Positions 33,801 through 46,871 of a stretch of DNA of 64,000 bases are shown piece by piece. The stretch is from Lichtheimia corymbifera B2541 (taxonomy: Eukaryota; Mucoromycota; Mucoromycetes; Mucorales; Lichtheimiaceae), in the NCBI GenBank assembly GCA_000697475.1, contig JNEU01000896.1, positions 1-64,000 of the forward strand, in the 5' to 3' direction. The notes beneath the pieces were generated by a model. That model saw only the letters and a program-made list of their open reading frames with translations, had not been told where the DNA came from and did not search any database. How positions within the stretch are numbered: position 1 is the first letter of the stretch; the number at the start of each line of letters is the position of its first letter. A program made the translations under genes and the position numbers.

Positions 33801-36800
33801 GGCAATACAAGAGTAGCATCACCAGAATGGACACCAGCGTTTTCAACGTGCTCGGAAATGACGTGCATAATCATCTTGCCATCCAAAGCAACAGCATCCA
33901 TCTCAATTTCCTTGGCTTCTTCAATGTACTTGGAAATGACAACAGGGTGATCACGAGATACAGCAGCTGCTTCCTTGAGATAAGATGCAAGATCATCCTT
34001 GGAGAATACGACATTCATAGCAGCACCTGACAAGACGTAAGAAGGACGCACCAATACAGGATAGCCGACCTTGTCACAGAATTCTTGAGATTCCTCAAAG
34101 CTGGTGAGTTCCTTCCACTGAGGTTGATCCACGCCAATACGATCACACATGCGTGAAAACTTGTAGCGGTTTTCGGCATTGTCAATCATTTCAGGAGAGG
34201 TACCAAGAACCTTGACGTTTTGGCGGTACAAGGGCAAGGCAATGTTGTTGGGAGTTTGACCACCCATAGACATGATAACACCACCAGAACGCTCAGCTTC
34301 GTAAATATCAAGGACACGCTCGAGATTGATGTTTTCAAAGTACAAGCGATCAGCCTCATCGTAATCGGTTGATACAGTCTCAGGGTTGTAGTTGACCATA
34401 ACAGTCTTGATGCCCTTTTCACGCAATGTGCGGATAGCACGCACTGCACACCAATCGAATTCAACCGAGGAACCAATACGATAGACACCAGAACCAAGCA
34501 CCATAATGCCGTTATCTTCAAAGGTCACATCGTGCTCAACAGCATTGTACGTCATGTACAAGTAGTTGGTGAAAGCAGGGAACTCAGCAGCCACTATTAG
34601 AAGAAAAAGGTTAGTTTCATTTGGAGCCTATGCTATCCCACAAAACCCCGTATTATTCCTTACCAGTATCAATTTGCTTGACAAAGGGTGTGATGCCATA
34701 TTCCTGACGAAGGCGACGCACAGCCAATTCGTTGCTGTTGATCTTGTTGGCAATTTGACGATCGGAGAAACCAAGTTGCTTGGCAGTACGCAACAGGTTG
34801 CCAGGGATGTTGGCCTTGGTGAAGCCTTCCAAGCGCTTATCAAGATTGGCAACACGCATCAACTTGTTCAAGAACCACTTGTCAATGTTGGTCAATTCCC
34901 AGATACGGTCAACAGTGTATCCCGAAGCCATGGCATTGGCAATAGCAAAGAGACGTTGATCGGAAGGATTCTTGAGCTCCTCATCAAGCTTGTCATTATC
35001 AATGATGTCGCTCTAGTAATAGCGGTATGTAAGTTTACGTCTAATAAAGAAGCATGATCATTAAGCACTTACAGGGCTGAAGCCGACAAAGTTGTAGTCA
35101 ATGGCACGAATAGCATCTTGCATTGTTTCTTCAAAGCTTCTACCAATAGCCATCACTTCACCCACTGATTTCATGGAGGAGCTGAGAGAGGTGCTGACAC
35201 GGTTGAACTTTTTCAAATCCCAACGAGGAATCTTGACGACGACGTAATCCAACGATGGCTCAAAGCATGCGCAAGTGACCTTGGTGACGCTGTTTTTGAT
35301 TTCATTGAGAGGAATACCCAAACCAAGCTTAGCAGCAACAAAAGCAAGTGGATAACCGGTAGCCTTGGAAGCAAGAGCGGAAGAACGAGAAAGACGAGCA
35401 TTGACTTCAATGATGCAGTATTCCTTGGAGAAGGGATTAAGGGCATACTGGATGTTACATTCACCAACAACGCCCAAATGGCGGATGACATTGACAGCAG
35501 TCGTACGCAGCATGTTGTAGTCTTCATCCGAAAGTGTCTGAGAAGGAGCAACGACAATGGAGTCACCGGTGTGGATACCAAGAGGATCAAAGTTTTCCAT
35601 GTTACAAACGGTGATGCAGTTGTCACGGCAATCACGAACGACCTCGTATTCAATTTCCTTCCAACCCTTCATGGACTTTTCAATAAGAACCTGTGGCGAA
35701 GTGGCGAATGCCTTGTTGCACAATTCAATGAGTTCTTGTTCATTGTCGGCAAAACCAGAGCCCAAACCACCAAGAGCATAAGCAGCACGGCAAATGACAG
35801 GGTAACCAATTTCCTTGGCAGCAGCCAAAGCTTCCTCATGGTTGACAGCAGAGGCCGATTGAGCACACTTTTCATTGATCTCATAAAGAGCTTGAGCAAA
35901 CAAATCACGGTCTTCAGTGGTGATGATGGTGTCAATAGGTGTACCAAGAACCCTGACGCCAAGCGATTCGAATTCATCCTTGAGCTTGATACCCACGTTG
36001 AGCGCCGTTTGACCGCCGAATGTACAGTAAATACCATCGGGCTTCTCAAACTGAATGACCTTGCGTACAAAATCGGGAGTGACAGGCAAAAAGTAGACCT
36101 TGTCAGCCAAGCCCTTTGAGGTTTGGATAGTAGCAATGTTGGGATTGATCAAGATGGTGTAGATGCCTTCTTCCTTCAAAGCCTTAATAGCTTGTGAACC
36201 AGAGTAGTCGAATTCACCAGCTTGGCCAATAGACAAACCACCTGAACCGAGAACGAGGACCTTGCTGACATTGACGCGAGGGTTCTTTTTGATATTCTCA
36301 GCCTTGGTACCGCCAGGGAATTCAAGTGGGACAAGAGCGTTCTTTTCAACACAAGACTTGACAGTGTTGATAAAGACATCAAACAAGAATTCAGTGTCAC
36401 GTGGACCAGGATTGGATTCAGGATGGAATTGCACCGAGAAAATGGGAAGGGACTTGTGAATGATACCTTCGTTAGATCCATCATTGGCATTGACAAAGAG
36501 CTCTTGGAAGTCATTTGGCAAGGTGGATGCGTCAACAGCATAACCATGATTCTGTGATGTGATGTAGCAGCGACCAGAGATCAAGTTGGTGCAAGGAATG
36601 TTTTGACCACGGTTACCATACTTCATCTTCATGGTCTTTGCACCTGCAGCCAATGCGAGTAATTGATGACCCAAACAGATACCAAAGATGGGTTTCTTGC
36701 CAGACTGCAACACCGTGCGTAAGCGATTGAAAGTGGTTTGCACCATGGTTGGATCACCAGGACCATTCGACAAGAACAAGCCATCATATTGCTCAGCAGT

Positions 36801-37833
36801 GAAATCATAGTCCCAAGGCACCACCAAAAGTTCCACACCACGACGCACAAAGCAACGGATCTGGTTATACTTCATACCGACATCCACAGCGACAATACGC
36901 AAAGTACGGCCATCAGGCAACTTGATAGCGTTTGCTGGATCAGGCTTGTATAGCTTGGGTTCCTTGATAGAGACATCGGCAACGAGGTTACGCTTGTTAG
37001 GATCCACCCATTCGACATCTTGATAATCCTGCATCCATCGTTCAGTACCAGCTACTGATTGCTCCTTATCTTGATTATCGGAAGAAGAGAAACCAAGGGC
37101 ACTTGCAGCAGAGTCAAGCAAAGTATCGGCAGTCTTGGGGAAGAGAATCTTGCCAAGGAGGACACCTTGCATACGAATCTTTTTGGTCAATGCGCGGGTA
37201 TCAATACCGTACAAGGCTGGTACATTGTTTTCCTTGAGCCATGCCGACAAGGAGGAAGATGCCAAATAATGAGAATAATCGGGAGCATAGTTGCCCACAA
37301 TCAAACCAGCGACATGGATCTCATTGGACTCATAGTACTTTGGAATATTGTTAAGCAACTCATCCATCTCAGTCCTTGAAGGAGCACCATAATTGCCAAT
37401 CAAAGGGAATGTAAGCACAAGGATCTGGCCACGGTAAGAGGGATCCGTCAATGATTCAGGATAACCCACCATGCCTAAAATAGTGCAACGGTTTTAGCAC
37501 ATTATGCTAATCAAGATATGTATGTGTATATGTGTGTGACCAATGATAATTACCGGTTTGAAAGACACATTCACCGGAAATGCTGGCTTTTTCGGAACCA
37601 AAAGAAAAGCCTTGGAAAGAAGTGCCATCTTGCAAGACAAGAGCTGCTGTAGTCGCATCTTTGCTATCCTCAAGAGCAGTGACAGGACGATGTGGTGCAC
37701 TTGGCGACCGGGGTGAAATAGGCAAAAGCGGAGTAGCATTGGCAGCAGGAGCTGGGATCAATGAAGGATGAATGCCCGTAGCAGGAGCAGTACCAGCTGC
37801 AGTAACTGGTGGAACAGGGATATTGGAAGCCAT
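30851..37833 (-). CDS. URA2: URA2/CAD-like multifunctional protein: glutamine amidotransferase, carbamoyl-phosphate synthase, DHOase-like, aspartate transcarbamylase
   Basis: Four exons (37554-37833, 35073-37474, 34664-35012, 30851-34593) give 2257 residues. It performs the first two steps of pyrimidine synthesis: carbamoyl phosphate from glutamine, bicarbonate and ATP, then carbamoyl aspartate. Order: a Pro/Ala-rich N-terminal extension (~50), GATase with catalytic Cys in GICLGHQ and HPE, two ATP-grasp CPSase halves (about 450-1480), a dihydroorotase-like domain (about 1500-1850), and ATCase (about 1940-2257) with STRTSSSFE and HPTQA. The DHOase-like domain has MHAY where active enzymes have HxH and lacks the later metal ligands, so it should be inactive, as in yeast Ura2. 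UTP feedback on the CPSase is expected from the family. Its 3' end faces USP5 with 161 bp between stops. Confidence 0.97.
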
Positions 37834-39394
37834 CAAAAAGTGTTATGGGTGGTGGTTGTGTGGTAGTAGTAGTGGTAGTGGTGGTGTAGAAAAGAAGAGA
37901 GAAAAAAGATACAACAATGTCAATAGAGAGAAAACAGAATGTAAAAGGTGAAACTTTTTCTTTGGTTCGCCGACTAGCAACCGAAGAGAGGTTGTGTGTT
38001 AGTCAACGCGTGTCACTGTTAACCACCCTCTCCTCTTTACAATATGAAATGAACCTGACTGAAAGACCAATACGTTTGAAGTTGGATCAATGGACGAGAT
38101 TTATTGAATCGTCTTAGGGTGTTCCAGGGATCGTCAGCCGAAAAAGCTGAAAAGTTGTATGGTTTGCACGCGCTTCCGATTTAAATACTCGGTTTTTTCC
38201 TGTGACATATCCCCAAGCCACTACACCGTGTTTGTCGCACAAATCACGGCTCGAATCTACCCATCCCAAGGCGTTATGCCGATCTCAGCCTCTCTTTTTA
38301 CCACGGTCGTCCTATAGAAATCGTATCATCACATCATTGTCCATATGCTGTTTGCTCAATCCCCCATGTCAATATGACGTTTTTGGATTAAAAATGTGTC
38401 ACTTTTTGTCATTGTGCATGCATAACTGCACAGCCCCACTTTTACCAGTGTTACATTAACGACAGCACGTCTCTCTCTCTCTTTAAAAACGATGTCCATT
38501 TCGCACACTCGCACTTTTTATTGCTGTTAATAGGTGGGCTGCTGCCTTTATGAATGTTGGGTCTAATATGCTTGGCGCTTGAACGGAGAATTTCAAAATG
38601 GCGTGGGTTGACGTACCAATCGGATATCTTGATTGAATGCCAAATATGTAGTTTGAGTGCAATCCAGAGATTTGGTATGACAGCTGCCATTTTAGTATGG
38701 TACCCTTGGTTCTAGAGAGTGTTAAAAACATATCCGGGAGGGAGGGGATACCGGTAACGGGATGATGAAAGCTGTTAGTTCAATACAAAACGTCTGTGCG
38801 AGCATAATTATGCAACACACGTGTGTGTGCGTGTGGAATGTCAATAAACAACAGCTATCTGTGCATGAATAAACCTTTTTCACCCTCCATCACTTGATAT
38901 AGCACCCGCTTAGAGAAAGAACATGTTCCCAGACGTACATTTCTATGGGTGGCAATGACAATGAAATGTGTCCATACTTAGCATCACACTAATGACAATG
39001 AAGATGATATTGATTGCTGTTGTTTCACTCCATTAATAAACAACCAGCCATTTTATTATCACGAGTGTCGATGGGATGGGTGTGGTGTAGTAGAGATATA
39101 TCACGTGGGAATCAATGTTATGCGTTGACTGACAGGTGGCTATTGCATATGTGGGAGGATCAAGTAGATCCTTACATGCAAGCAAGAAAAGGGAACCAAA
39201 TATGTCCATTGAGTGTGTGCTTGTGTGTGTGCGTGTGTGTAGAGCGGGCTTGGCGAATTGAACGGTGCCTGATTTTCCTCTTTCGGTTCTCAACACCATT
39301 CTCTCCTTCTTGTTCATCCTTTGTTCTTTCTCCCTTTCTCTTTGTGCACCACACTTTTCCGTTACTGGGGCAACAAGAAGGGGGCTTTGTCTCA
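37834..39394. other. Divergent intergenic region between URA2 and CCH1
   Basis: 1.56 kb separates the start codons. It has a TG-rich alternating stretch at about 38818-38832 and another at about 39216-39240. A plus frame is open from 39014 into CCH1 but is low-complexity (Cys/Val and Phe/Ser runs) and is taken as leader. No other gene seen. Confidence 0.4.
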
Positions 39395-42300
39395 ATGTCA
39401 ATATCAAGGAACCACCTGCAAGGCGGTAGCAGTAGTGGTGATATCTCCAGGTTATCCTCCAACAATCCATATAGAGATCTCGAAGCCCAGCAACACCCCA
39501 ACTTGGTCAACGATGCAACTCCCATTCAACAACCAGCTCCTTCTTCATCGCGTCCACCCAATGCATTCATGACATTTGCTGTCCGTGAGAGACCTAAGCC
39601 CGACGTCTCTGTGGTTCGACGCAACACAATCGCCACCAATCCAGTCCCGATCGAGGAATTCGATGCTATATTTGACGAACAACAACAACCACTGTATCGT
39701 CGACCTTCTCGAGCTGAATCGATCGCTTCATTAGCAGCCCATTCACAATATGACTCAAATGAGGAACAAGACTACTCGGATACAGCACGATTGACAGCCA
39801 ATATGGCAGGCGATGATCCTTCACCAACACCACAACAACAACCTCGACGCAACCAATCCCTTCGTAAAGTCGCTACCGTCTTACGCCGAGTCTCAAGGCG
39901 AGTTGTCAATAACAATACCATGGCTACCATTGATGAACAACCAATGATCCAAGAATCGATACCCATGACATCTACATCCAAAGATACAACATCTTCTTCT
40001 CCACCACCACCACCTCCTCCTCCAACTACACAAATCATGCCGCTCGTACAACGTCAACGCAAATCCAGAGCCATCATCCTCGCAGGCAAAAGTCTAGGCA
40101 TCTTTGGACCAGAGAATCCTCTTCGACGCATGTTTGCAAAGATGTTGCAATGGAGGTAAGATTGGGGATGCAGCGGAATAATGCAAGAGGTTTGGATAGC
40201 TAATTAAGGGGGGAATTGGGCTGTGCCTCTGTATTTTGTATTACATAGGTGGATGGAGACACTCATGATGCTGATCATTGCTGCCCATGGTATCGTATTA
40301 CTTGTCGTTGGATGGGGAAACAATCCTGAACCAGAACCACCAGCACATTGGGGTGAAACATGGGATCAGTTTGTATTGCTCGGCATCTTTTGTTTTTATA
40401 CGTAAGTACACACTGTGTGTGTGTGTGTGTGAGAGAGAGAGATCAAGGTTTATATACATGTGTTACTTACACTTTGTCAAAAAAGGCTGTCTGTCTCAAT
40501 ACGTATCATCACATTTGGTTTCCTATTCTCTCCAAAGCCTATCGAAGTGACCGATGAAGATGGATCTTTCAGATCGGTTATCCCACCTCTGGCATTTATG
40601 CGGCATTCTTGGAATCGTATCGATTTATTATCAGTCATGTGCTACTGGATTGATCTGGGTTTGACATGTGCTGGTCAAGTCATCATTGGTGATACAAGGC
40701 GAATCCTCATATTCAAGGCTCTCTCAGCTATGATCTTGTTACGGCTATTACTTATCACCAACAGCAATCGCGTTATTCTTCAAAGTCTCAAGAAAGCCGG
40801 TCCATTGCTTGTCAACGTATCCTCGTTTGTGCTCTTCTTTTTTGTGATCTTTGCGTAAGTCCAGTACAAATATGGTAATTTGATACAAGAAATTCACCAT
40901 ATCGGGTAGAATTGTCGGTGTACAAGCTTTCAAGGGATCATTTTTACGCCATTGTGTTTGGCACGGTATGCAATAGTCTTTATCTGAGCCATAAATCATT
41001 GACTAACTAATATCTATACAAAGATCCCGATGATCCAACCAATGTCCAAGAGCTGCAACAATATTGTGGAGGCTATATGGAGGATGGCGTGGAAAAACCA
41101 TATCTGCTCAAGGATGGTACCCCAGGTCCATGGTCAAAAGGTTTTATTTGTCAAGAAGGTTTAGTGTGTCAGGTAAGGATATACATTCGAAGGGGGGATG
41201 CCATAGATGTACTCATGCATAAGGATGACCTATAGGAAACCGAGAACCCATTTGGTGGCACCATCAGCTTTGACAACATTTTTTCATCCATGTTGATTAT
41301 TGTGATCATTGCTGGCAGTAAGTTATCACTTGGGAAAATCCAACCCTCTGGTATTTAAAATGCATGTACGACTTCCTTAGATCAAACGTGGACCGATCGA
41401 ATGTACGACATGATGGATGCCGAGTATTTCGTTGTCTCGCTCTATTTCACAGTCATTGTGATCATCATGAATTACTGGTTAATCAATCTCTTTGTCGCTG
41501 TCATCAACGAAATGTTCGCTAAAGTACGTGAAGATTCGCAACATTCGGCATTCACAGCGTCTCGAGGAAAACCGGTGTTGGCAGATGCGGCTGAAGGATG
41601 GTCTATCGGTCAAGGTGGCACTGGCAAAAGCGGGAGCAAATCCAGATTACTGGCCAACCTTGTCAGATACACAAAGCCATTTTGGGTGCTCTTGGTGGCG
41701 ATTGATTTGATTGTGATGGGCTTAAAGAACAACGATATGACTGACGAGCAGCTGCAGTTGATTGGTAAGTAGTGGTCATCCATTGTATGGCGTTTCATTG
41801 TTTCTCATACACATGTTGGGTGATTTTAGACACAGCCGAATTGATATTCTCGATTGCATTCTTGATTGAAATCATCCTTCGATTCTTTGCTGAATTCCCG
41901 CATTGGCGAAAGTTCTTCCATTCCAAGGCCAACAGAACGGATTTGCTTATTGCTGTAGTCACGTGCATCATTCGCATACCACCCATCCACGATAACCGCC
42001 CATTATATGCATGGCTCACGGGATTCCAGGTGCTGCGTATCTATCGTGTAGTGTTGAGTATTCCACGTATCAGGACACTCAGTGTAAGTGGACTAAAAAG
42101 TGTGGACTTTGAGAAATGAGGGCTAAATGGGTCGTTTTTATCTAGGTGCGTGTTCTCGGCAGTGCTTGGGGTTTGATCAACTTGGTCTTTTTCATCGTCC
42201 TTGCAACCATTCTCTGCGCAATAATGGTGAGATACATGCAATACCACTCACATTATGTTTGCTTACGATGTTGTTTTTTAGGCTTTCCAATTGTTCGAGG

Positions 42301-45300
42301 GGATGATGAACGATTCTGATGAGGAAATGCGATTCTTTTCGATCTACAACTCGTTTGTGGCATTGAATCAGGTACGATGATGCTAATGAACCATTATTGC
42401 ATTTGTGCTGATTTCATTGTAGCTCTTTTCAGGAGAAGATTGGACGACGGTTTTATACAATGCGATGGAATCGAGCGTGCCATCAAGGACAGCGGCAATT
42501 ACAGCTCTTTTTCTGGTCTTGTGGTTCTTGTGCTCCAACTGTAAGTAATGTCTCCATTCATAACTTGACATGGTATGATACTGATATATATCAATATCGG
42601 TATGTAGTCATTCTCGTCAATATGTTTATTGCTGTTCTTATGGAAAACTTTGAAACGGCTGAAGAAGAGAAGCGGATGCGACAAGTTGATCAATATGCGC
42701 GACAGCAAGAGCATGTCGAAAAGCATGATCCTGTCATCAGTCGCTGGAATATCTATCGCTACTTTCGTGCCAAGCCTAAAGGTGTCAATGTCGGCAACAT
42801 GCCTACCAACCTGGTACTTCCAGCGAAAAAGACCGTTATTAGGGACTTTATGAATGCAGATATGATCAAAGTAAGTGAAAGAGATAAAGCTGGTATATGC
42901 ATGTTTATTAACGCTATGCGGTTACTAGTCGCATGCTGATATGGAAAAGCAACCCGGCGTTTTGCAAGGAACACGACCTCGAGATACCAAACGATTTTCT
43001 GGTGTGCGCGGTTTTCTCGACAATTTGTTGCATCGTGGTGCCCATAATAGCACATCAGCATCCCCGAATGGAACCCGAAAGAGCTTTATGCTTGACGACC
43101 GGAATCCGCTTGACCAATTTCACACCTTTTATGATACGCGCAAATCAGCTGATATGGATCCCGCTTCAATTCGCCAAATATTGGAAGCACCACGTGATGC
43201 GACAGCGGCTGGAATAGCCGAAGCCGTGATGTTGGATGTGGAAGAACGTAGAGCACAGCGACAAGAATTTATTGCAGCCCACCCAACCTATGACAAGTCG
43301 TTGTATATTTTCAATCCAAGCAATCCTATACGTCGATGGTGTCAGATGATGGTGCCTCCTAGTCGTGGTGAACGATACTTTGGTGCACAACCATCGCTGG
43401 TTGCTAGCTGGATCTTTTTCGGCATCATCAGCTGTTCAGTGGTGACCACCGTGGTGCTGACAATATACAATTCACCCGTATATCAACTCAAAAATCGTGA
43501 TAATCCGGCACACTTGATGGTGTTCTCGCACATTGATTGGGCGTTTACCTTTATTTTCACGGCTGAATTCATCATCAAGGTTATTGCTGATGGCTTTCTC
43601 TTGGCACCCAATGCGTACCTGTTGAATGGATGGAACATCCTCGATTTATTTGTGCTCATCTCATTGTATCTCTCGAATTTCGGCAACTTTGCATCGTCCA
43701 CTGGTGTTGAGCGCGCATTTCGTGCATTCAAGGCATTGAGAGCACTACGTCTCATCAATTTGTTACGGCCTGCAAGAGAGATGTTTACCGTAATTCTCGT
43801 CAAAGGCTTACCACATATTATCGATGCTGGCATTCTTTGCATCTTTTTGATTATTCCCTTCGCGCTCTATGGTCAGAATCTCTTTCAAGGCTTGTTTTAT
43901 TTCTGTAACGATGATGGCGACGACATTACAACCAAATCCTTATGCGTCTACGAAGGAATGCTGGGTACCCAAGAACCAATGCCTGAGGATACTGAGATCT
44001 ATGCACCGCGTATATGGGACAATCCATATGTATACAGCTTTGACTCGTTTTGGAAAGGGCTGTTGGTGCTAGTCGAAATTGCAAGTGGTGAAGGTTGGAT
44101 CGATGTGCTCGAAGTCAGCATGAGCATCGTGGGCAAGGATATGTCACCTCAACAGGATGCAAGCCAGCTGAGTGGTATCTTTTTCATGGTTTACAATATT
44201 GCTGGTTCGATCATGGTCATTTCGCTCTTCCTCGGTGTTGTATTGGAGAACTTTTCAAGACGCAATGGCACAGCGTACATGACGGCGGATCAACGACGAT
44301 GGCTTGATTTGAAAAAGCTATTAAGCCAAATGCGTCCTGCTAAGCGGCCAAGAAAGATCCCAACGAGCTGGCTAAGGAAATGGTGCTTTGATGTGGTGGT
44401 TGATAAACGCAGCAAGTTTTACAAGTTCATGACAGGAGTTATCGTGCTCAATATCCTGTTCTTGTGCACCGAGTTTGATCAAGATGACGACATCCCTGGA
44501 TATAATACTGCTCGGGGTAAGGTGTTTGCAAACCCGTAGACAATGAAAGGTCGTATACTAACATGGTGTAAAACAGGTTATGTATTCTTGCTCTTTGTGG
44601 GAATATACTGGATCGAGATCATCATCAAGTTTCTTGGTCTTGGGTGGAACTCCTTTCGTCGCAATCTTTGGAATTTGTATGATTTGATTGTTGTCAGTGG
44701 AAGTACGGTTACCATCATCACCAGCTTTGGAGACCAAGAGCAGCAAGTAACCGTCGAAGCACAAAAGCTATTCATGACCGCCCTTTGTTTCAAACTTGTA
44801 CAGCGAAGCGATAGTCTAAATCAGCTTTTTACCATCATTGCGTAAGAAATTTCCAAACACGTGTCATTGTCGGCGAACTAATTTTGCATGAATGAATAGT
44901 GCGTCGGCATATCAAATCGTCAACGTGTTTGCGGTGTGGTTCATTGTCCTGACTACTTACTGTATCATGTTTATGGAGATCTTTGCATTGACCAAATATG
45001 GCACACAAGCAACTACCGAACATGTCAACTTTCGTTCTTATGCAAACACCATGATTTCTTTGGTGCGGTTTTCTACCGGGTAAGAATATGCGGATTCACT
45101 TGCCTTTTTAATGTGCTAATGAAATTGTTAGAGAGGCGTGGAATACAGTCATGCATGATTTTACGGTGGAGTCTCCCAATTGTGTCGTTTCTGACAACTA
45201 TCTTGATTCTGATTGTGGATCCAAAAGCTGGGCCTATTTCCTGTTTCTCAGCTTCAACATCATCTCCATGTATATCTTTACCGCCATCTTTGTCGCCGTG

Positions 45301-46540
45301 GTTGCCGACAACTTTTCCTACGTCTACCAAATCGCCTCCAACTTTTCACTTGTGAACCGTGACGAGATCAGAAAATATCCTTTTTTATATCGCATGTGCA
45401 TATGCAAGAATATGACGTCGCATTACTATTCATTCCTTAACTGAAACTCACGTATAAGAAGGCATGGGCAGATGTAGATATCAACCGGATCGGATACATT
45501 GAACCCAAGCAATATATTGGTTTTTGGCGAGTAAGTTGGATCATGAAATGGTTGACAAGGAAGGAAAAGGGAAACTAATTGATGATGCTAGAAACTAAGC
45601 GGTGCCTTTCGGATACGCATTTACGATCATGAATTCTCATACAAGTCGCTTCACGAGGAATGTGCTTTGGATGAAAGGTTGTTGGATCCATCAGAAAACC
45701 AGTACCAAGTACGCGTGGATTTGCGCAGGCTACGAGCAAGATTGAATGGCTTGGATAAGGCTGAAATTCACCAACGAAAACACGATCTTGATTGTTTATA
45801 CTGGGTAAGTCAGGCTCAATTACAGGATAGGGTGGGGATGTTAATGCATGATTGTAGGAGGCAGCATTATCCGAAGGGCCTAAGGGCGTCTCATTCAATG
45901 AGATGCTGTTGATGATTGCACGTCGCAAGTTGGTGATTCCGGAAAACGCCTTTTTGTATGTTCGATGTATGCGGAGTACCCCTTCATTTACTAACAGCTA
46001 TATTGTAGACTGGAAGAACTTTTGAATAACCAGAAGCGGGAAGAGGCTGTTGAGGCATTAATCAAGATTGATCGGGTCAAGGGCATGATTGAGACGATTG
46101 CGCTGCGTAAAAAGTTCCTAAAGCATCTTGAAAGCAAAAAGAAATCACGCGTTGGTAAGTATCTATATGGGCACATCCTTCCAATGAATGCTAAGTTGTA
46201 TCTTTTCGCAGCCGCACCACCAGCTATTCTCGTCAATCAACATCGCATATCACGGCCGCTTAATATGATGGATCTATATTCCGCTCCACCCACACCTGCT
46301 ACACCCACAGCTGATTTCTCAAGTCGCATGTATGATGATAATGCTTCAATGGGATCTGGTGGTGATTTGTAAGTGTGATCATCTGGAAAGCAAATGCATG
46401 TACCAATGTTTTGCTCTTTCATTAGGAGAAGCCCTACATTTGATAGAAGCTTGCAAGCTGGGCCGTACCATCCCCGTGATTCAGAAGCGACAGGGCGAAC
46501 AAGCGAATCCAACGAGCATGTTGTCTGGCACGGTAAGTGA
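39395..46540 (+). CDS. CCH1: Cch1-type voltage-gated calcium channel alpha subunit
   Basis: Twenty-two exons fit in phase and give 1947 residues: 39395-40155, 40249-40401, 40486-40854, 40910-40965, 41024-41172, 41236-41317, 41381-41764, 41830-42083, 42146-42226, 42282-42371, 42423-42540, 42608-42870, 42929-44516, 44577-44841, 44900-45079, 45132-45374, 45452-45530, 45592-45804, 45858-45955, 46009-46154, 46212-46368, 46426-46540. It carries four six-helix repeats and admits Ca2+ at the plasma membrane, with Mid1 as partner in yeast. Pore-position residues read N (AGNQTW), E (SGEDW), E (SGEGW), E (TGEAW). The cytosolic N-terminus (~250) and C-terminus are Ser/Pro-rich; an EF-hand-like DVDINRIGYIE follows repeat IV. 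The start is an internal ATG chosen because upstream sequence is low complexity. Confidence 0.93.
45375..45451 (+). other. U12-type AT-AC intron in CCH1
   Basis: No usable GT donor fits the conserved protein here. The intron starts ATATCCTT, contains TTCCTTAAC at 45433-45441 (the U12 branch consensus), and ends CTCAC. The branch adenosine at 45440 is 11 nt from the 3' end, within the 10-16 nt usual for U12 introns. Removing 45375-45451 joins AA to G to make a Lys codon and yields EIRKYKKAWADVDINRIGYI, the expected post-IVS6 sequence of Cch1-type channels. Length is 77 nt. Confidence 0.9.
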
Positions 46541-46871
46541 AGGAATGAGAAATAAGATGTAAGGATGTATATTGATTGTGGGAGATAGACATGCTGCAAA
46601 ACGAGCTTAAACAATAGAGCAACCCATACGATATACCCAAAATGTTCCACTTGTATCTTTTCTTTCCTTTGTAAATTAATATTATCTTCACAGCCCGCTG
46701 TGTATGTGATGCATTGAATGACCCAATACGAGAAAGTCTCTATGAAGTGAAGTTTGAATTGCAAGGGATAATAAGGGTGCGCGTTGTTTTGTTGATATTG
46801 CCATTGTATTGTTGTAGAAAATTGATTGAACAAATGTAGCTATAGGCTTCTGTATATAATCCTTTACTACT
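46541..46871. other. Convergent 3' regions of CCH1 and the SDR gene
   Basis: Short AT-rich interval without further coding potential. Confidence 0.4.
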
